Positions 1 through 10,487 of a DNA stretch of 64,000 nucleotides are shown in pieces. Below the pieces are notes generated by a model. It was not told where the DNA came from. It saw nothing but the letters and a program-made list of their open reading frames with translations, and ran no database searches. The stretch is taken from contig NZ_JAJAQH010000001.1 of NCBI RefSeq assembly GCF_020523625.1, positions 74,930-138,929 of the forward strand, read 5' to 3'. Position 1 is the stretch's first letter. Every line of letters begins with the position of its first letter. This DNA comes from Methylovorus menthalis. Its GTDB lineage: Bacteria > Pseudomonadota > Gammaproteobacteria > Burkholderiales > Methylophilaceae. A program made the position numbers and the translations under genes.

Positions 1-131
1 GAATTTCAAAATGAAATTCCCTTTCTTTATTGAGTAGTTACGCGCAACACTAATAATTTACATTAAATGCTAGCAACAAGTTTAAATAGTGTAAAGCGAA
101 TTATATTTTTCCATTTGCCCGATCAGACTCA

Positions 132-137
132 TATAAT
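132..137 (+). promoter_or_regulatory. Candidate -10 box ahead of mrcA
   Basis: A perfect TATAAT lies 32 bases before the mrcA start codon. No good -35 hexamer is seen at 16-18 bp spacing, so this is a candidate only. The first 169 bases hold no gene that I can support; they are AT-rich compared with the rest and probably also carry the promoter of a gene transcribed leftwards out of the window. Confidence 0.4.
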
Positions 138-169
138 GTGCTCACATCGTTTACTGATTAAATCTCTCC

Positions 170-2533
170 ATGCTTCCCAAAAAATGGTGGCAGTTTCTGA
201 TTCTGATTGCCCTGGTGCTCGGATTGGTTTTCACTGCGCTCATCGGCCTCGCGGCTACCCTTATCTATCCCGAATTACCCTCGCTTGATGCCCTGACGGA
301 TTACAAACCCAAGGTGCCATTACGGGTGTACTCCGAGGATAATTACCTCATCGGTGAATTTGGTGAAGAGCGCCGCGCCTTCATCAAAATCGAGGATGTG
401 CCCGCCTCACTCAAACACGCCATTCTTGCCGCTGAAGATGAACGCTTTTACAAGCATGGCGGGGTAGACACCATGGGTATCCTGCGCGCCGCCATTGCCA
501 ACGTCACCTCAGGCAGCTTCAAGGAAGGCGCCAGCACCATTACCATGCAGGTCGCCCGCAACTTCTTTCTTTCCAGCGAAAAAACCGCGTCTCGCAAACT
601 CAGCGAAGCCCTGCTCGCGATCAAGATTGAACACAACCTGACCAAGGATCAGATCCTTGAGCTTTACATCAACCAGATCTACCTGGGGCAGCGTTCGTAT
701 GGTTTTGCCGCAGCTTCACAAGTCTATTACGGCAAGCCTTTAAATAAATTGAGTGTTGCAGAAGCCGCGATGCTGGCCGGACTGCCAAAAGCACCTTCGC
801 GCTACAACCCGTTTGCCAATCCAAAACGCGCAACAGCGCGCCAGCACTACGTTTTGCGGCGCATGAAAGAATTGCGTTACATCGATGAAAATACTTACGA
901 CAACGCATTAAAAGAACCGCAAAAATTCCGCCAGACCAAGCAGGTGCGTGACCTGGCCGCCGACTATGTGGCCGAGATCGCCCGGCAAATGATGTATCAG
1001 CGTTACAAGGATGACATCTATACCAGCGGCCTCAAGGTCTACACCACTATCCGCAAATCCAATCAGGAAGCCGCCAACAAGGCCGTCCTCCAAGGCATAC
1101 TGGATTACGACAGCCGCCACGGTTATCGCGGCCCGGAAAAAGTAATTCATCCCCCGGCACACGGCACGGAAGAGGAAGCCAATTGGGTGGACAAGGCGCT
1201 GGATGAAATAGAGGTCTCCAATGGCCTGATGCCCGCCATGATCATCAACCTGAGCCCCAAGCTGGTGACTGTGCACTCGCAGAGTGGTGAAGATATCCAG
1301 ATCACCGGCAACGGCCTGTCCCTGGTGCAGAAAACACTGAACGAAAAAGACCCGAGCAAGCGCAAGCTGCAACCGGGTGCCATCGTGCGCATCGTCAAGA
1401 CCACCGACGGCTGGCAGATCACCCAACTGCCCCAGGTGCAGTCAGGCTTTATTGCACTGGACCCAGCGACAGGAGCTGTACGTGCACTGGTCGGCGGCTT
1501 TGATTTCAACCGCAACAAATTCAACCACGTCACGCAGGCTTGGCGCCAGCCCGGCTCCAGCTTCAAGCCATTCATCTACTCGGCTTCACTGGAGAAAGGT
1601 TTCACTCCAGCCAGCATGATTGAGGATGAACCTCTCACGCTTTCTGCGGCAGAAACTGGCAGCGGCTCGGCGTGGGAACCCAAAAACTTCGACAATACTT
1701 ATGAAGGTCCGATGCGCATGCGCACCGCCCTGACCAAATCCAAGAACATGGTATCCATCCGCATACTGCAAAGCATAGGTGTGCGTTACGCTCAGGACTA
1801 CATCACCCGCTTTGGCTTCTCGCCCAAGGATCACCCGCCCTACCTGGCCATGGCACTGGGTTCAGGCTCGGTCACCCCATGGCAGATGGCGGGTGCGTAC
1901 GCCGTGTTTGCCAATGGCGGCTATCGCGTGCGCCCTTACATCATCAGCAAGATCGTGGACCCGCGTGGCAAAGTGGTGGAAGAAACCAAGTTTGACGAAG
2001 TGGGCAAAAATGCGGTGCGGGTGATTGATGCCCGCAATGCCTTCCTCATGACATCGATGATGCAGGATGTAGCGCGGATCGGCACTGCCGCCAAGGCACG
2101 CCAGATTGGCCGCTACGATCTCGCAGGCAAAACTGGCACGACCAACAGTCAGGTAGATGCCTGGTTCGCTGGCTTCAACCCGAAACAGGTGGCCATCACA
2201 TGGATCGGTTATGACCAGCCACGCTCACTCGGCAGCAATGAAACCGGCGGCCGGGCGGCCTTGCCTATCTGGATTGATTACATGACCAATGCCTTGCGCA
2301 ATGTGCCGGATGAACCATATTCCGTGCCGCCGGGTATCACTTCGGTCAAGATCAACCCGCACACTGGCATGCGCGTGAGCGACGATGAAAGCGGAATATA
2401 CGAATACTTCTATCAGGAATTCATGCCGCCAGAAACCGAAGACAATACATTCAGTCCAATACCGGGATTCCCGACCAGCAAACCGCCGGAATCCACGGCA
2501 ACGGATCCTACACGGGCTGATCAGTTATTCTAG
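170..2533 (+). CDS. mrcA: Penicillin-binding protein 1A (bifunctional peptidoglycan glycosyltransferase/transpeptidase)
   Basis: Class A PBP of 787 residues that polymerises and crosslinks peptidoglycan at the periplasmic face. An uncleaved N-terminal membrane anchor spans about residues 8-30. The GT51 glycosyltransferase domain follows, with the EDERF motif (Glu89, Glu91) and the STITMQ stretch. After an OB-like insert comes the transpeptidase domain with SSFK (catalytic Ser463), SKN (524-526) and KTG (654-656). The protein has the usual length of proteobacterial PBP1A. No clear Shine-Dalgarno precedes the ATG, but the next Met would remove the anchor. In related bacteria the pilMNOPQ genes lie divergently upstream; that region is outside the window. 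Confidence 0.95.
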   Translation: MLPKKWWQFLILIALVLGLVFTALIGLAATLIYPELPSLDALTDYKPKVPLRVYSEDNYLIGEFGEERRAFIKIEDVPASLKHAILAAEDERFYKHGGVDTMGILRAAIANVTSGSFKEGASTITMQVARNFFLSSEKTASRKLSEALLAIKIEHNLTKDQILELYINQIYLGQRSYGFAAASQVYYGKPLNKLSVAEAAMLAGLPKAPSRYNPFANPKRATARQHYVLRRMKELRYIDENTYDNALKEPQKFRQTKQVRDLAADYVAEIARQMMYQRYKDDIYTSGLKVYTTIRKSNQEAANKAVLQGILDYDSRHGYRGPEKVIHPPAHGTEEEANWVDKALDEIEVSNGLMPAMIINLSPKLVTVHSQSGEDIQITGNGLSLVQKTLNEKDPSKRKLQPGAIVRIVKTTDGWQITQLPQVQSGFIALDPATGAVRALVGGFDFNRNKFNHVTQAWRQPGSSFKPFIYSASLEKGFTPASMIEDEPLTLSAAETGSGSAWEPKNFDNTYEGPMRMRTALTKSKNMVSIRILQSIGVRYAQDYITRFGFSPKDHPPYLAMALGSGSVTPWQMAGAYAVFANGGYRVRPYIISKIVDPRGKVVEETKFDEVGKNAVRVIDARNAFLMTSMMQDVARIGTAAKARQIGRYDLAGKTGTTNSQVDAWFAGFNPKQVAITWIGYDQPRSLGSNETGGRAALPIWIDYMTNALRNVPDEPYSVPPGITSVKINPHTGMRVSDDESGIYEYFYQEFMPPETEDNTFSPIPGFPTSKPPESTATDPTRADQLF

Positions 2534-2640
2534 GTAACCGGGTACTGCAGGATTTAGCAATATTTGTTGTTCTGGCGAGCGATTTACAGGGATTTATAAA
2601 GCGTTAGCAATGCCCCGACGGGCGAGGTAGAGCAGGCATC

Positions 2641-3300
2641 ATGGCAAAAGACAGTTCAGGCCGACAGCAGCATCTGAGACAGCTGATTGCACAGCAGGCG
2701 GCACGCATGATGGCCGAGGAAGGGATATCCGACTTCAGCCATGCCAAGCGCAAGGCAGGCAAGCAGCTGGGGGCCACCGACATTAACTGCCTGCCGACCA
2801 ATAGCGAGATCGAGGAAGAGATACGGCTTTATCACGAGATCTACAACAGCGAGGATCAGCCGGAAAACCTGCGCCAATTAAGGGCCGACGCCGTGATTGT
2901 GATGCGGCTGCTTGAACGCTTCAACCCGCACCTGACGGGGCCGGTACTGGACGGCACCGCCGGCAAGTTTGCCGAAACCCATATTCATCTCTTCGCTGAC
3001 AGCCTCAAAGATGTCGAGATGTTCCTGCTGAATCAGCAGATTCCGTACGAAACCAACGAAAAATCCTACCGCATCAATGACAGGCGCAGCAGTGACCGTA
3101 AAGGCGGGGACCGCAAGAAGGTTCCGGTATTTACACTGGAAGGGCCGCATGGCCTGATCAGGCTCAGCGTATTTGAAATTGACGACCTCCGCACCCCCAC
3201 CCGCAGTCCGGCAAACGGACAGGCTTCGAGTCGTGTCAACCTGGATGGCCTTAAAGCGTTGATCGCCTTGTCCCGGTTAAATCCGGAACTTGAAATGTAG
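2641..3300 (+). CDS. Conserved hypothetical protein
   Basis: Soluble protein of 219 residues without signal peptide or membrane segment. The N-terminal 75 residues are rich in Gln, Glu and Arg and look helical. The middle (about 75-190) is mixed alpha/beta, with the stretch DGTAGKFAETHIHLF and a charged DRRSSDRKGGDRKK loop. It lies between mrcA and the convergent hemB. I recognise it as a type of protein kept next to hemB in betaproteobacteria, sometimes carrying unconvincing names in databases, but I cannot give it a function. A weak GGTAG Shine-Dalgarno precedes the ATG. Confidence 0.8.
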   Translation: MAKDSSGRQQHLRQLIAQQAARMMAEEGISDFSHAKRKAGKQLGATDINCLPTNSEIEEEIRLYHEIYNSEDQPENLRQLRADAVIVMRLLERFNPHLTGPVLDGTAGKFAETHIHLFADSLKDVEMFLLNQQIPYETNEKSYRINDRRSSDRKGGDRKKVPVFTLEGPHGLIRLSVFEIDDLRTPTRSPANGQASSRVNLDGLKALIALSRLNPELEM

Positions 3301-3313
3301 CTGTTGAATTGTC

Positions 3314-3331
3314 GCGTTTTTGAAGAAACGC
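3314..3331. terminator. Weak hairpin between convergent genes
   Basis: GCGTTT and AAACGC form a 6-bp stem with a 6-base loop in the 32 bases between the ends of two converging genes. There is no real U-tract on either strand, so terminator function is only suggested by position. Confidence 0.3.
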
Positions 3332-3332
3332 A

Positions 3333-4346
<1,014 letters not shown>

Positions 4347-5135
4347 TCAGGCGAAAACGCGGGCGAGTTCGGTACCTGGCTCAGGCTGGCGCATGAACGC
4401 CTCGCCCACCAGGAACGTGTGGACATCATGCTGACGCATCAGTGCCACATCTTCGGGGGTAAAGATACCGGATTCTGTGACGACGATTTTGCCGGCCGGA
4501 ATGCGCGCCAATAACCCCAGCGTGGTATCCAGCGTCACCTCAAACGTGCGCAGGTTGCGATTATTAATGCCCAGCAAAGGCGTATCCAGCTGCAGCGCCA
4601 GATCAAGCTCTTCCCCGTTATGCACTTCTACCAGCACCGCCATGCCCAGGTCATGGGCAATAGTTTCCAGCTGGCGCATACGGGGCAAGTCCAACGCTGC
4701 AGCGATCAGCAGTATGCAATCGGCACCCATGGCACGTGCTTCGTATACCTGATAGGCCTCGATCATGAAATCCTTGCGCAACACAGGTAACGCACACGCA
4801 GCCCGCGCCTCTTTCAAGTACTCTGGGGAGCCCTGAAAGAAATCTGCATCAGTCAGCACAGAAAGGCAGGCAGCGCCGCCCTTTTCATAGCTTGCCGCAA
4901 TCTGGGCTGGCTGGAAGTCTTCGCGAATCACCCCTTTGGAGGGGCTGGCCTTTTTGATTTCGGCAATCACCGCCGCCTGACCTGCGGCTATCTTCTGGCG
5001 AATGGCGCCCACAAAGTCACGCGGTGCTGGCATGGCCTGTGCGTCGCGCTGCACCACGACAAGCGGATGGGCTGCCATGGCGGCCTGCACTTCCGCCTGC
5101 TTCACGCGGAGGATTTTATTCAAGATATCGGACAT
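4347..5135 (-). CDS. trpC: Indole-3-glycerol phosphate synthase
   Basis: Closes the indole ring in tryptophan synthesis, turning carboxyphenylamino-deoxyribulose 5-phosphate into indole-3-glycerol phosphate. It is a 262-residue TIM barrel. The N-terminal MSDILNKIL start, [13 protein letters not shown] (catalytic Lys), [17 protein letters not shown] and [10 protein letters not shown] segments are those of stand-alone TrpC. The reading frame stays open for another 73 codons upstream, but the ATG at 5135 has a GGAA Shine-Dalgarno and the family N-terminus, so the longer version is rejected. Last gene of the rpe-gph-trp run; a DUF3465 gene separates it from trpD. Confidence 0.95.
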   Translation of the reverse strand: MSDILNKILRVKQAEVQAAMAAHPLVVVQRDAQAMPAPRDFVGAIRQKIAAGQAAVIAEIKKASPSKGVIREDFQPAQIAASYEKGGAACLSVLTDADFFQGSPEYLKEARAACALPVLRKDFMIEAYQVYEARAMGADCILLIAAALDLPRMRQLETIAHDLGMAVLVEVHNGEELDLALQLDTPLLGINNRNLRTFEVTLDTTLGLLARIPAGKIVVTESGIFTPEDVALMRQHDVHTFLVGEAFMRQPEPGTELARVFA

Positions 5136-5175
5136 GCTTGTTCCAATTGAAAAATACGCTAACGGACAGGGCTTG

Positions 5176-5637
5176 CTACTGATACGTTTTACCCTGGTAT
5201 TCGAGCCAGCCGGGCGTATGGCGTTGCTGCGGGTCATGGTGCGTCCAGTGCACCACGCCACCTTTGGCATTCCAGGCATATTCGCCAAAAAACGCCAGCT
5301 CGTCGCCAACGCCCAGTGCGGGAATACGCGGGGCGAGGTCAATATTATGTGCAATCAGCACGGTGATGCCATTTTCAAGGCGAACCAGTATGCGCTGATG
5401 CCGATTACCGTCATTGTCATCCTTGAGCACTTTGATCACCCGGCCACGCGCCTTGACCTGCACATGGCTAAGCCTGTGATCAAACGCCTGACGGATAACC
5501 GCATCACCATCCTGCCAAGTGGCGGGCCGCGCCAGCTCGACGGGCTGGGCAACAGGCGCTACTTCAGTCGCGGCGGAGGAAAAATGCCAAATGGTATACC
5601 CAGCGGCAATCGCCGCTGCCAGTATCAAGCGCTTCAT
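5176..5637 (-). CDS. DUF3465 family protein, secreted or membrane-anchored
   Basis: Protein of 153 residues with an N-terminal hydrophobic segment (about residues 3-22) that ends in FSSAATE, so it is exported or anchored. The remainder contains the core I recognise from the DUF3465 family: [33 protein letters not shown], [35 protein letters not shown], with a final [12 protein letters not shown]. The compact beta-rich core may be OB-like. Function is unknown. The start codon overlaps the end of trpD by 4 bases, so it is translationally coupled into the trp operon, between trpD and trpC. Why such a protein is in this operon is not evident. Confidence 0.85.
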   Translation of the reverse strand: MKRLILAAAIAAGYTIWHFSSAATEVAPVAQPVELARPATWQDGDAVIRQAFDHRLSHVQVKARGRVIKVLKDDNDGNRHQRILVRLENGITVLIAHNIDLAPRIPALGVGDELAFFGEYAWNAKGGVVHWTHHDPQQRHTPGWLEYQGKTYQ

Positions 5638-6659
5638 ACGGATGCAGCCAGGCTACGCAAGGCGTCCAGTTTTTGCATGGCAGCGCCGCTATCAATCGCC
5701 TCGGCAGCACGCAGAATCCCTGCCTGCAAGGTAGCTGCCTGACCGGCCACATAAATGGCCGCCCCTGCATTCAGCAGTACGATATCGCGCGCAGGGCCTT
5801 GCTCACCACGCAAGACAGCCGTGATCAGCTCGGCAGATTCCGCCGCATTTTCCACGCGTATGCTATCCACATCATGCAAAGGCATCCCGAAATCACGCGG
5901 GTTCAGCGTGTACTCGGTGACGACGCCATCTTTCAGTTCCGCCACATAGGTATCGCCCGAGAATGAAATTTCATCCATCTCATCGGCGCTGAATACCACC
6001 ATGACATGCTCGCTGCCCAGCCGTTGCAATGCATGCGCCAGCAAAGGCACCAGGTCTTTATGGAATACGCCCATCACCTGCCGCTTGGCTCCCGCAGGAT
6101 TGGTCAGCGGGCCCAGCAGATTGAACAGCGTACGCACACCCAGCTCACGACGCACCGGACCTGCATGCTTCATGGCGCTATGGTGATTAGGGGCAAACAT
6201 GAAGCCGATGCCAACTTCATTCACGCAGCGGGCTACCTGTCCTGGCTGCAGGTTGATATTGACGCCCAGAGCCTCCAGCACATCCGCGCTGCCGGTCTTG
6301 GACGAAGCAGCCCGATTGCCATGCTTGGCAATGCGTGCCTGCGCACCGGCGGCAACAAACGCCGAGCAGGTCGACACATTGAATGCCTTGTTCACGGCCC
6401 CGCCCGTGCCACAGGTATCAATCAGGTAAGCGTCATCCGCCACCACCACCTTGGTGGAAAGCTCGCGCATGACTTCGGCGGCCGCTGCAATTTCATCCAC
6501 CGTTTCGCCCTTGACGCGCAAGCCGATCAGCAGCCCGGCAATCTGGGCAGGCGTGAGCTCGCCGCCCATCACCTGCCGCATGATGGAGAGCATTTCACCA
6601 TGGGTGAAATTCTGATGCTGGATCAGCTTTTGCAGCGCGGCCTTGATGGTCATGTCCAT
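5634..6659 (-). CDS. trpD: Anthranilate phosphoribosyltransferase
   Basis: Transfers the phosphoribosyl group of PRPP to anthranilate, second step of the tryptophan branch. The 341 residues match the monofunctional family. Visible motifs are the PRPP-binding CGTGGAVNKAFNVST (about residues 83-97), the KHGNRAASSKTGSADVLEALG segment with the anthranilate and metal contacts, and the FMFAPNHHSAMKH and RTLFNLLGPLTNPA signatures. Its ATG shares one base with the trpG stop codon (TGATG), and its end overlaps the DUF3465 gene, so trpG, trpD and the DUF3465 gene are tightly coupled. Confidence 0.96.
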   Translation of the reverse strand: MDMTIKAALQKLIQHQNFTHGEMLSIMRQVMGGELTPAQIAGLLIGLRVKGETVDEIAAAAEVMRELSTKVVVADDAYLIDTCGTGGAVNKAFNVSTCSAFVAAGAQARIAKHGNRAASSKTGSADVLEALGVNINLQPGQVARCVNEVGIGFMFAPNHHSAMKHAGPVRRELGVRTLFNLLGPLTNPAGAKRQVMGVFHKDLVPLLAHALQRLGSEHVMVVFSADEMDEISFSGDTYVAELKDGVVTEYTLNPRDFGMPLHDVDSIRVENAAESAELITAVLRGEQGPARDIVLLNAGAAIYVAGQAATLQAGILRAAEAIDSGAAMQKLDALRSLAASV

Positions 6660-7225
6660 CAGTAGGCTTTCAGGAAATTATTCAGGAGATCGTGCCCGTG
6701 CTCCGTCAAGATGGATTCTGGGTGGAACTGCACGCCTTCCACCGGCAGGGTTTTATGACGCACGCCCATGATCTCGCCATCGTCGGTCCATGCCGTGATC
6801 TCCAGGCAATCCGGTATCGTCTCGCGCTCGATCACCAGCGAATGGTAACGGGTTGCCGTGAAGGGGTTCGGCAAACCACTGAATACACCCACATTGTTGT
6901 GGGACACCTGCGAGGTTTTGCCGTGCATCAGCTGCTTGGCGTGGATGATGCGCCCGCCAAACGCCTGACCTATGCTCTGGTGGCCGAGACACACACCCAG
7001 CAGGGGAATCTTGCCAGCAAATTCATGGATCAGCGGCACTGAAATACCCGCCTCATTGGGCGTGCAAGGGCCGGGCGAAATCACAATGTGATCCGGCTTC
7101 AGTTCGGCCACCTTGGCCAGGTCAATTTCATCGTTGCGGTAGACCTGCACATCCTGACCCAGCTCACCCAGATACTGCACCAGGTTATAGGTGAACGAAT
7201 CGTAGTTATCGATCATCAGCAGCAT
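6659..7225 (-). CDS. trpG: Anthranilate synthase component II (glutamine amidotransferase)
   Basis: Class I glutamine amidotransferase that feeds ammonia to TrpE; in bacteria with a single copy it can also serve aminodeoxychorismate synthase. The 188 residues start [14 protein letters not shown], and the triad is Cys79 in GVCLGHQ with His168 and Glu170 in GVQFHPES. The frame is open for 36 more codons upstream, but these overlap trpE and lack the family N-terminus. The ATG at 7225 lies 2 bases after the trpE stop codon, with AAGGAA ahead of it. Confidence 0.95.
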   Translation of the reverse strand: MLLMIDNYDSFTYNLVQYLGELGQDVQVYRNDEIDLAKVAELKPDHIVISPGPCTPNEAGISVPLIHEFAGKIPLLGVCLGHQSIGQAFGGRIIHAKQLMHGKTSQVSHNNVGVFSGLPNPFTATRYHSLVIERETIPDCLEITAWTDDGEIMGVRHKTLPVEGVQFHPESILTEHGHDLLNNFLKAY

Positions 7226-7227
7226 GA

Positions 7228-8742
7228 TTATTCCTTCCCTTGAGCCAGTTGACCGGCATTGCTGTCCAGACCGGCGAGCACAATCTCGGCGGCGCGAATC
7301 ACGGCTCTTGCCTTGTTCTGCGTTTCCATCCATTCGTTCTCGGGCACCGAGTCAGCCACAATACCGGCACCGGCTTGCACATAAAGCGTCTTGTCCTTGA
7401 TCACGGCGGTCCGAATGGCAATCGCCAGATCCATATCGCCATTAAAGCCGAGATAACCAACAGCACCTGCATAAATGCCGCGCTTGGAAGGCTCCAGTTC
7501 GTCTATGATTTCCATGGCACGCACCTTGGGCGCTCCGCTCACCGTACCGGCAGGGAAGGTGGCCTTCAGAACATCAATCGCCTGCATGCCGGGTTTGAGT
7601 TTGCCCTCCACGTTGGACACGATATGCATGACATGCGAGTAGCGCTCAATCACCATGCTGTCTGTCACTTTGACCGAACCCGTGACTGCGACGCGGCCCA
7701 CATCGTTACGGCCGAGGTCCATCAGCTGCACATGCTCGGCACGCTCCTTGGGGTCCGCCAGCAGCTCTTCGGCCAGCGCTACGTCATGCTCGCGCGTCTT
7801 GCCACGAGGACGGGTGCCGGCAATTGGGCGGGCAGTGACCATATCGTTTTCCAAGCGCACCAGAATTTCAGGTGAAGCACCGACCACATGGTGGTCACCC
7901 ATATCGTAGTAAAACATGTAAGGCGATGGGTTCAGGCTGCGCAATGCGCGATAGAGCGACATGGGGGATGCAGCAAACGGTTGCGACAAGCGTTGCGCCA
8001 GCACCACCTGCATGATGTCGCCATCAAAGATATAGCGCTTGGCCTGCTCGACGGCTGCCTTGAAATTGGCTTCGCCAAACTCCGACACCGCTTCACTCGG
8101 CGCCATCGCAGGCGCTTGGGGAATGGCGACGGGCTGACGCAGCTGCGTCAGCAATTGCTGCAGGCGCTGATGCGCTGCCTCATAGGCGTTATCCGTCGCG
8201 GGGTCCGCATACACGATGAAATAAAGCTTGCCTGACAGGTTATCCACCACAGCCAGCTCTTCGGACACCATGAGCAGAATATCGGGGACACCCAGCGCAT
8301 CGGTCTTGGCATGCGCGTTGCGCGTGAGCCGCGGCTCGATATAACGCACGGTTTCATAGCCGAAATAACCAGCCAGGCCGCCGGTAAAGCGCGGCAAACC
8401 CTGATAAGGTGGTGTTTTGAAACGCGCCTGATACTGTTTGACGAAATCCAGCGGATTAATATCAGCGGCGGACTCAATCACGAGATCGTCCTGCAACACC
8501 TTGATATCACGATCATGAGCCACGATACGGGTACGGGCAGGCAAGCCTATGATGGAATACCGGCCAAAACGCTCACCACCCTGCACAGATTCCAGCAGAT
8601 AGGAGAACGGGCGATTAGCCAGCTTGAGGTAAAGAGAAAGTGGAGTATCGAGGTCGGCGAAGGTTTCGACGACCAGGGGAATACGGTTGTAGCCCTGGTC
8701 CGCCAGGGCCTTGAACTCGTGCTTAGTGATGGTATGTAACAT
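7228..8742 (-). CDS. trpE: Anthranilate synthase component I
   Basis: Chorismate-binding subunit that makes anthranilate with ammonia from TrpG; the committed and usually feedback-inhibited step. At 504 residues it is of normal length. The N-terminal part carries [17 protein letters not shown], which holds the LLES tryptophan-binding element. The C-terminal chorismate domain shows [52 protein letters not shown] and [11 protein letters not shown]. Upstream, a leader region of 78 bases follows a tiny Trp-rich ORF, so expression is probably controlled by attenuation. Confidence 0.96.
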   Translation of the reverse strand: MLHTITKHEFKALADQGYNRIPLVVETFADLDTPLSLYLKLANRPFSYLLESVQGGERFGRYSIIGLPARTRIVAHDRDIKVLQDDLVIESAADINPLDFVKQYQARFKTPPYQGLPRFTGGLAGYFGYETVRYIEPRLTRNAHAKTDALGVPDILLMVSEELAVVDNLSGKLYFIVYADPATDNAYEAAHQRLQQLLTQLRQPVAIPQAPAMAPSEAVSEFGEANFKAAVEQAKRYIFDGDIMQVVLAQRLSQPFAASPMSLYRALRSLNPSPYMFYYDMGDHHVVGASPEILVRLENDMVTARPIAGTRPRGKTREHDVALAEELLADPKERAEHVQLMDLGRNDVGRVAVTGSVKVTDSMVIERYSHVMHIVSNVEGKLKPGMQAIDVLKATFPAGTVSGAPKVRAMEIIDELEPSKRGIYAGAVGYLGFNGDMDLAIAIRTAVIKDKTLYVQAGAGIVADSVPENEWMETQNKARAVIRAAEIVLAGLDSNAGQLAQGKE

Positions 8743-8770
8743 AGTAATTCCAAGTCTTGTATGTGCGTCA

Positions 8771-8849
8771 GGCGCAGCTGTGCGCCCTCCAGATTCGTCC
8801 CAATGGACGTTCGTCAGAGTTCAGCGCCACCATCGCCAGCTGGGCTGGC
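8771..8849 (-). promoter_or_regulatory. Candidate trp attenuator region with three hairpins
   Basis: Reading the minus strand from the leader peptide to trpE, three perfect hairpins can be drawn: GCCAGC-CCA-GCTGGC (8835-8849, inside the leader ORF and covering its first Trp codon), CGTCC-ATTG-GGACG (8796-8809), and GGCGCA-CAGC-TGCGCC (8771-8786). The GGCGC over the last Trp/Arg codons (8823-8829 area) can pair with the GCGCC of the third hairpin instead, giving an alternative fold. The third hairpin is not followed by a U-tract, so it is not a classical intrinsic terminator. Regulation could act through Rho or on trpE translation. Structures were drawn by eye. Confidence 0.5.
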
Positions 8850-8871
8850 ATTTAAAGTCCTGGAAATTCAT
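8821..8871 (-). CDS. trpL: trp operon leader peptide (16 residues)
   Basis: An ATG at 8871 opens a 16-codon frame reading MNFQDFKCQPSWRWWR and ending in TGA at 8821. Three of its last five codons are Trp (TGG CGA TGG TGG CGC). AAGG lies 7 bases before the ATG and overlaps the end of gph, whose stop codon is only 4 bases upstream. The position, directly upstream of trpE with hairpins following, is that of an attenuation leader: ribosome stalling at the Trp codons would change the folding of the downstream RNA. Three TGG codons within five at this exact place are very unlikely by chance. I infer function; there is no protein homology to lean on at this size. Confidence 0.75.
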   Translation of the reverse strand: MNFQDFKCQPSWRWWR

Positions 8872-8875
8872 CTAT

Positions 8876-9562
8876 TTACCTTGGATCACACGTTAATAAA
8901 AAAGCCGCCTCTTGCAGACTGTCAATCACCGCATCAGCCCCCAGCATATCGGCAGGCTGCCCGCGATTATACCCATACGAAACCGCAATCGCCGCACATC
9001 CAGCGGCACGCGCCGCATCGACATCCGCCGAGGAGTCGCCTATCATCACCATCTGCGCTGGGCTTACGCCAAACATTTCGGCCATATGCAGCAAAGGCAG
9101 AGGATCCGGCTTTTTCCGCGGCAAGCTGTCTCCGGACAGCACCAGTGAAAAATACGGCAGCATGTCCATCGCTTGGAGCAGTGGCAGCGTAAAGCGTTCC
9201 GGTTTGTTGGTAATACAGGCCAGCTTGTAGCCGACCGCATGCAACTGCTTTACCCCTTCCATCGCGCCGGGGTAAGGCGCACTGCGCCGTGTCAACACTT
9301 CGGCATAGTGCTCAAAAAACAAGTCCTGCGCCTGCTCAAATGCCGCGGCATCAGGCTCCGCCTCCATCTCCCCCGTGAGCAGACGCTTGACCAGCCGCGC
9401 CGCGCCATTGCCCACATAGGTCATGACCAGCGCTTCTGGCAGGGTTGGGCGTCCCAGGGCGAGCAGCATGCGATTAGCCGCATCAGCAAGATCCGGGGCG
9501 GTATGCAGAAGCGTACCATCCAGATCCAGCGCCACGGCGCGCACCGGGATCGGAAAATTCAC
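8876..9562 (-). CDS. gph: Phosphoglycolate phosphatase (HAD family)
   Basis: HAD-superfamily hydrolase that removes 2-phosphoglycolate. The 228 residues begin NFPIPVRAVALDLDGTLLHTAPDLADAANR: motif I is DLDGTL (Asp nucleophile), motif II lies near ACITNKP, motif III/IV is KPDP plus MIGDSSADVDAARAAG. The frame is open up to 9736, but that would overlap rpe by 119 bases; a GTG at 9562 gives the family N-terminus and is preferred, though only a weak GGA precedes it. Placed between rpe and the trp genes, as in many betaproteobacteria. Confidence 0.9.
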   Translation of the reverse strand: MNFPIPVRAVALDLDGTLLHTAPDLADAANRMLLALGRPTLPEALVMTYVGNGAARLVKRLLTGEMEAEPDAAAFEQAQDLFFEHYAEVLTRRSAPYPGAMEGVKQLHAVGYKLACITNKPERFTLPLLQAMDMLPYFSLVLSGDSLPRKKPDPLPLLHMAEMFGVSPAQMVMIGDSSADVDAARAAGCAAIAVSYGYNRGQPADMLGADAVIDSLQEAAFLLTCDPR

Positions 9563-9617
9563 AACGGGGATTCCGCAGAGCACTCCATGTGCCACCGCTT
9601 GTGCGATGGCAGCAGGA

Positions 9618-10316
9618 TTACACCTTGGCCAGCTCGGCGCGCAGGTTGCCGAGGATGGTGTCGTAACGGTTAGGATCGGTATCCTTGCCAGCACCGAACA
9701 CGGCAGAACCCGCCACAAACGTATCGGCACCCGCACGGGCGATCTCGGCGATATTGGCCGTATTCACACCACCGTCGATTTCCAGCCAGATTTCACGGCC
9801 AGTCTTTTCGGTGTAGGCATCAATGCGGGCACGGGCCTGACGCAGCTTGTCCAGCGTGCCAGGAATAAACTTCTGACCGCCAAAGCCAGGGTTAACCGAC
9901 ATCAGCAGAATCATGTCGACCTTGTCCATGACGTAGTCGAGGTAATCCAGCGGAGTAGCTGGGTTGAATACCAGGCCGGATTTGCAGCCCAGCTCACGCA
10001 CCAGCGAGAGGCTGCGATCAATATGGTCGGAAGCTTCAGGGTGGAAGGTAATGATGTTGGCGCCAGCCTTGGCAAAGTCAGGGATGATGCGATCCACGGG
10101 CTTCACCATCAAATGCACATCAATGATGGCATCGGTCACTGGGCGGATGGCCTCACAGACCAATGGACCAATGGTCAGGTTGGGAACGTAGTGGTTATCC
10201 ATTACGTCAAAGTGAACGATATCGGCACCGGAAGTGATGACATCGCTGATTTCCTGGCCCAGCTTGGCAAAGTTGGCGGAAAGAATACTTGGGGCAATTC
10301 TGAATGGTTTGGCCAT
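9618..10316 (-). CDS. rpe: Ribulose-phosphate 3-epimerase
   Basis: Interconverts ribulose 5-phosphate and xylulose 5-phosphate. In a ribulose monophosphate methylotroph this also feeds regeneration of the formaldehyde acceptor. The 232-residue TIM barrel shows the metal and catalytic signatures [56 protein letters not shown] and EIDGGVN, which include the catalytic aspartate pair. It is the first gene of the leftward run; the 171 bases to hemA probably hold divergent promoters. Confidence 0.96.
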   Translation of the reverse strand: MAKPFRIAPSILSANFAKLGQEISDVITSGADIVHFDVMDNHYVPNLTIGPLVCEAIRPVTDAIIDVHLMVKPVDRIIPDFAKAGANIITFHPEASDHIDRSLSLVRELGCKSGLVFNPATPLDYLDYVMDKVDMILLMSVNPGFGGQKFIPGTLDKLRQARARIDAYTEKTGREIWLEIDGGVNTANIAEIARAGADTFVAGSAVFGAGKDTDPNRYDTILGNLRAELAKV

Positions 10317-10487
10317 GGCTACGAATCAATCAGTTGAAAAACCCGCATTTTACCCGGATTTGTCACGTCAAGACAGCCCTTTAGCCCTGCCAGAGGTCAA
10401 CATTTCGCCCAACTGGCCGTTACTAGGGAAGATATCTATCTGACTGAAATTGTTGCTTATGCTGGCGCGATACTGGAAAATTACGAA

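Noticed and set aside
908-1426. Open frame of 172 codons antisense to mrcA
   Set aside because: Lies wholly inside the well-supported PBP1A gene, no ribosome binding site, composition is that of a shadow frame.
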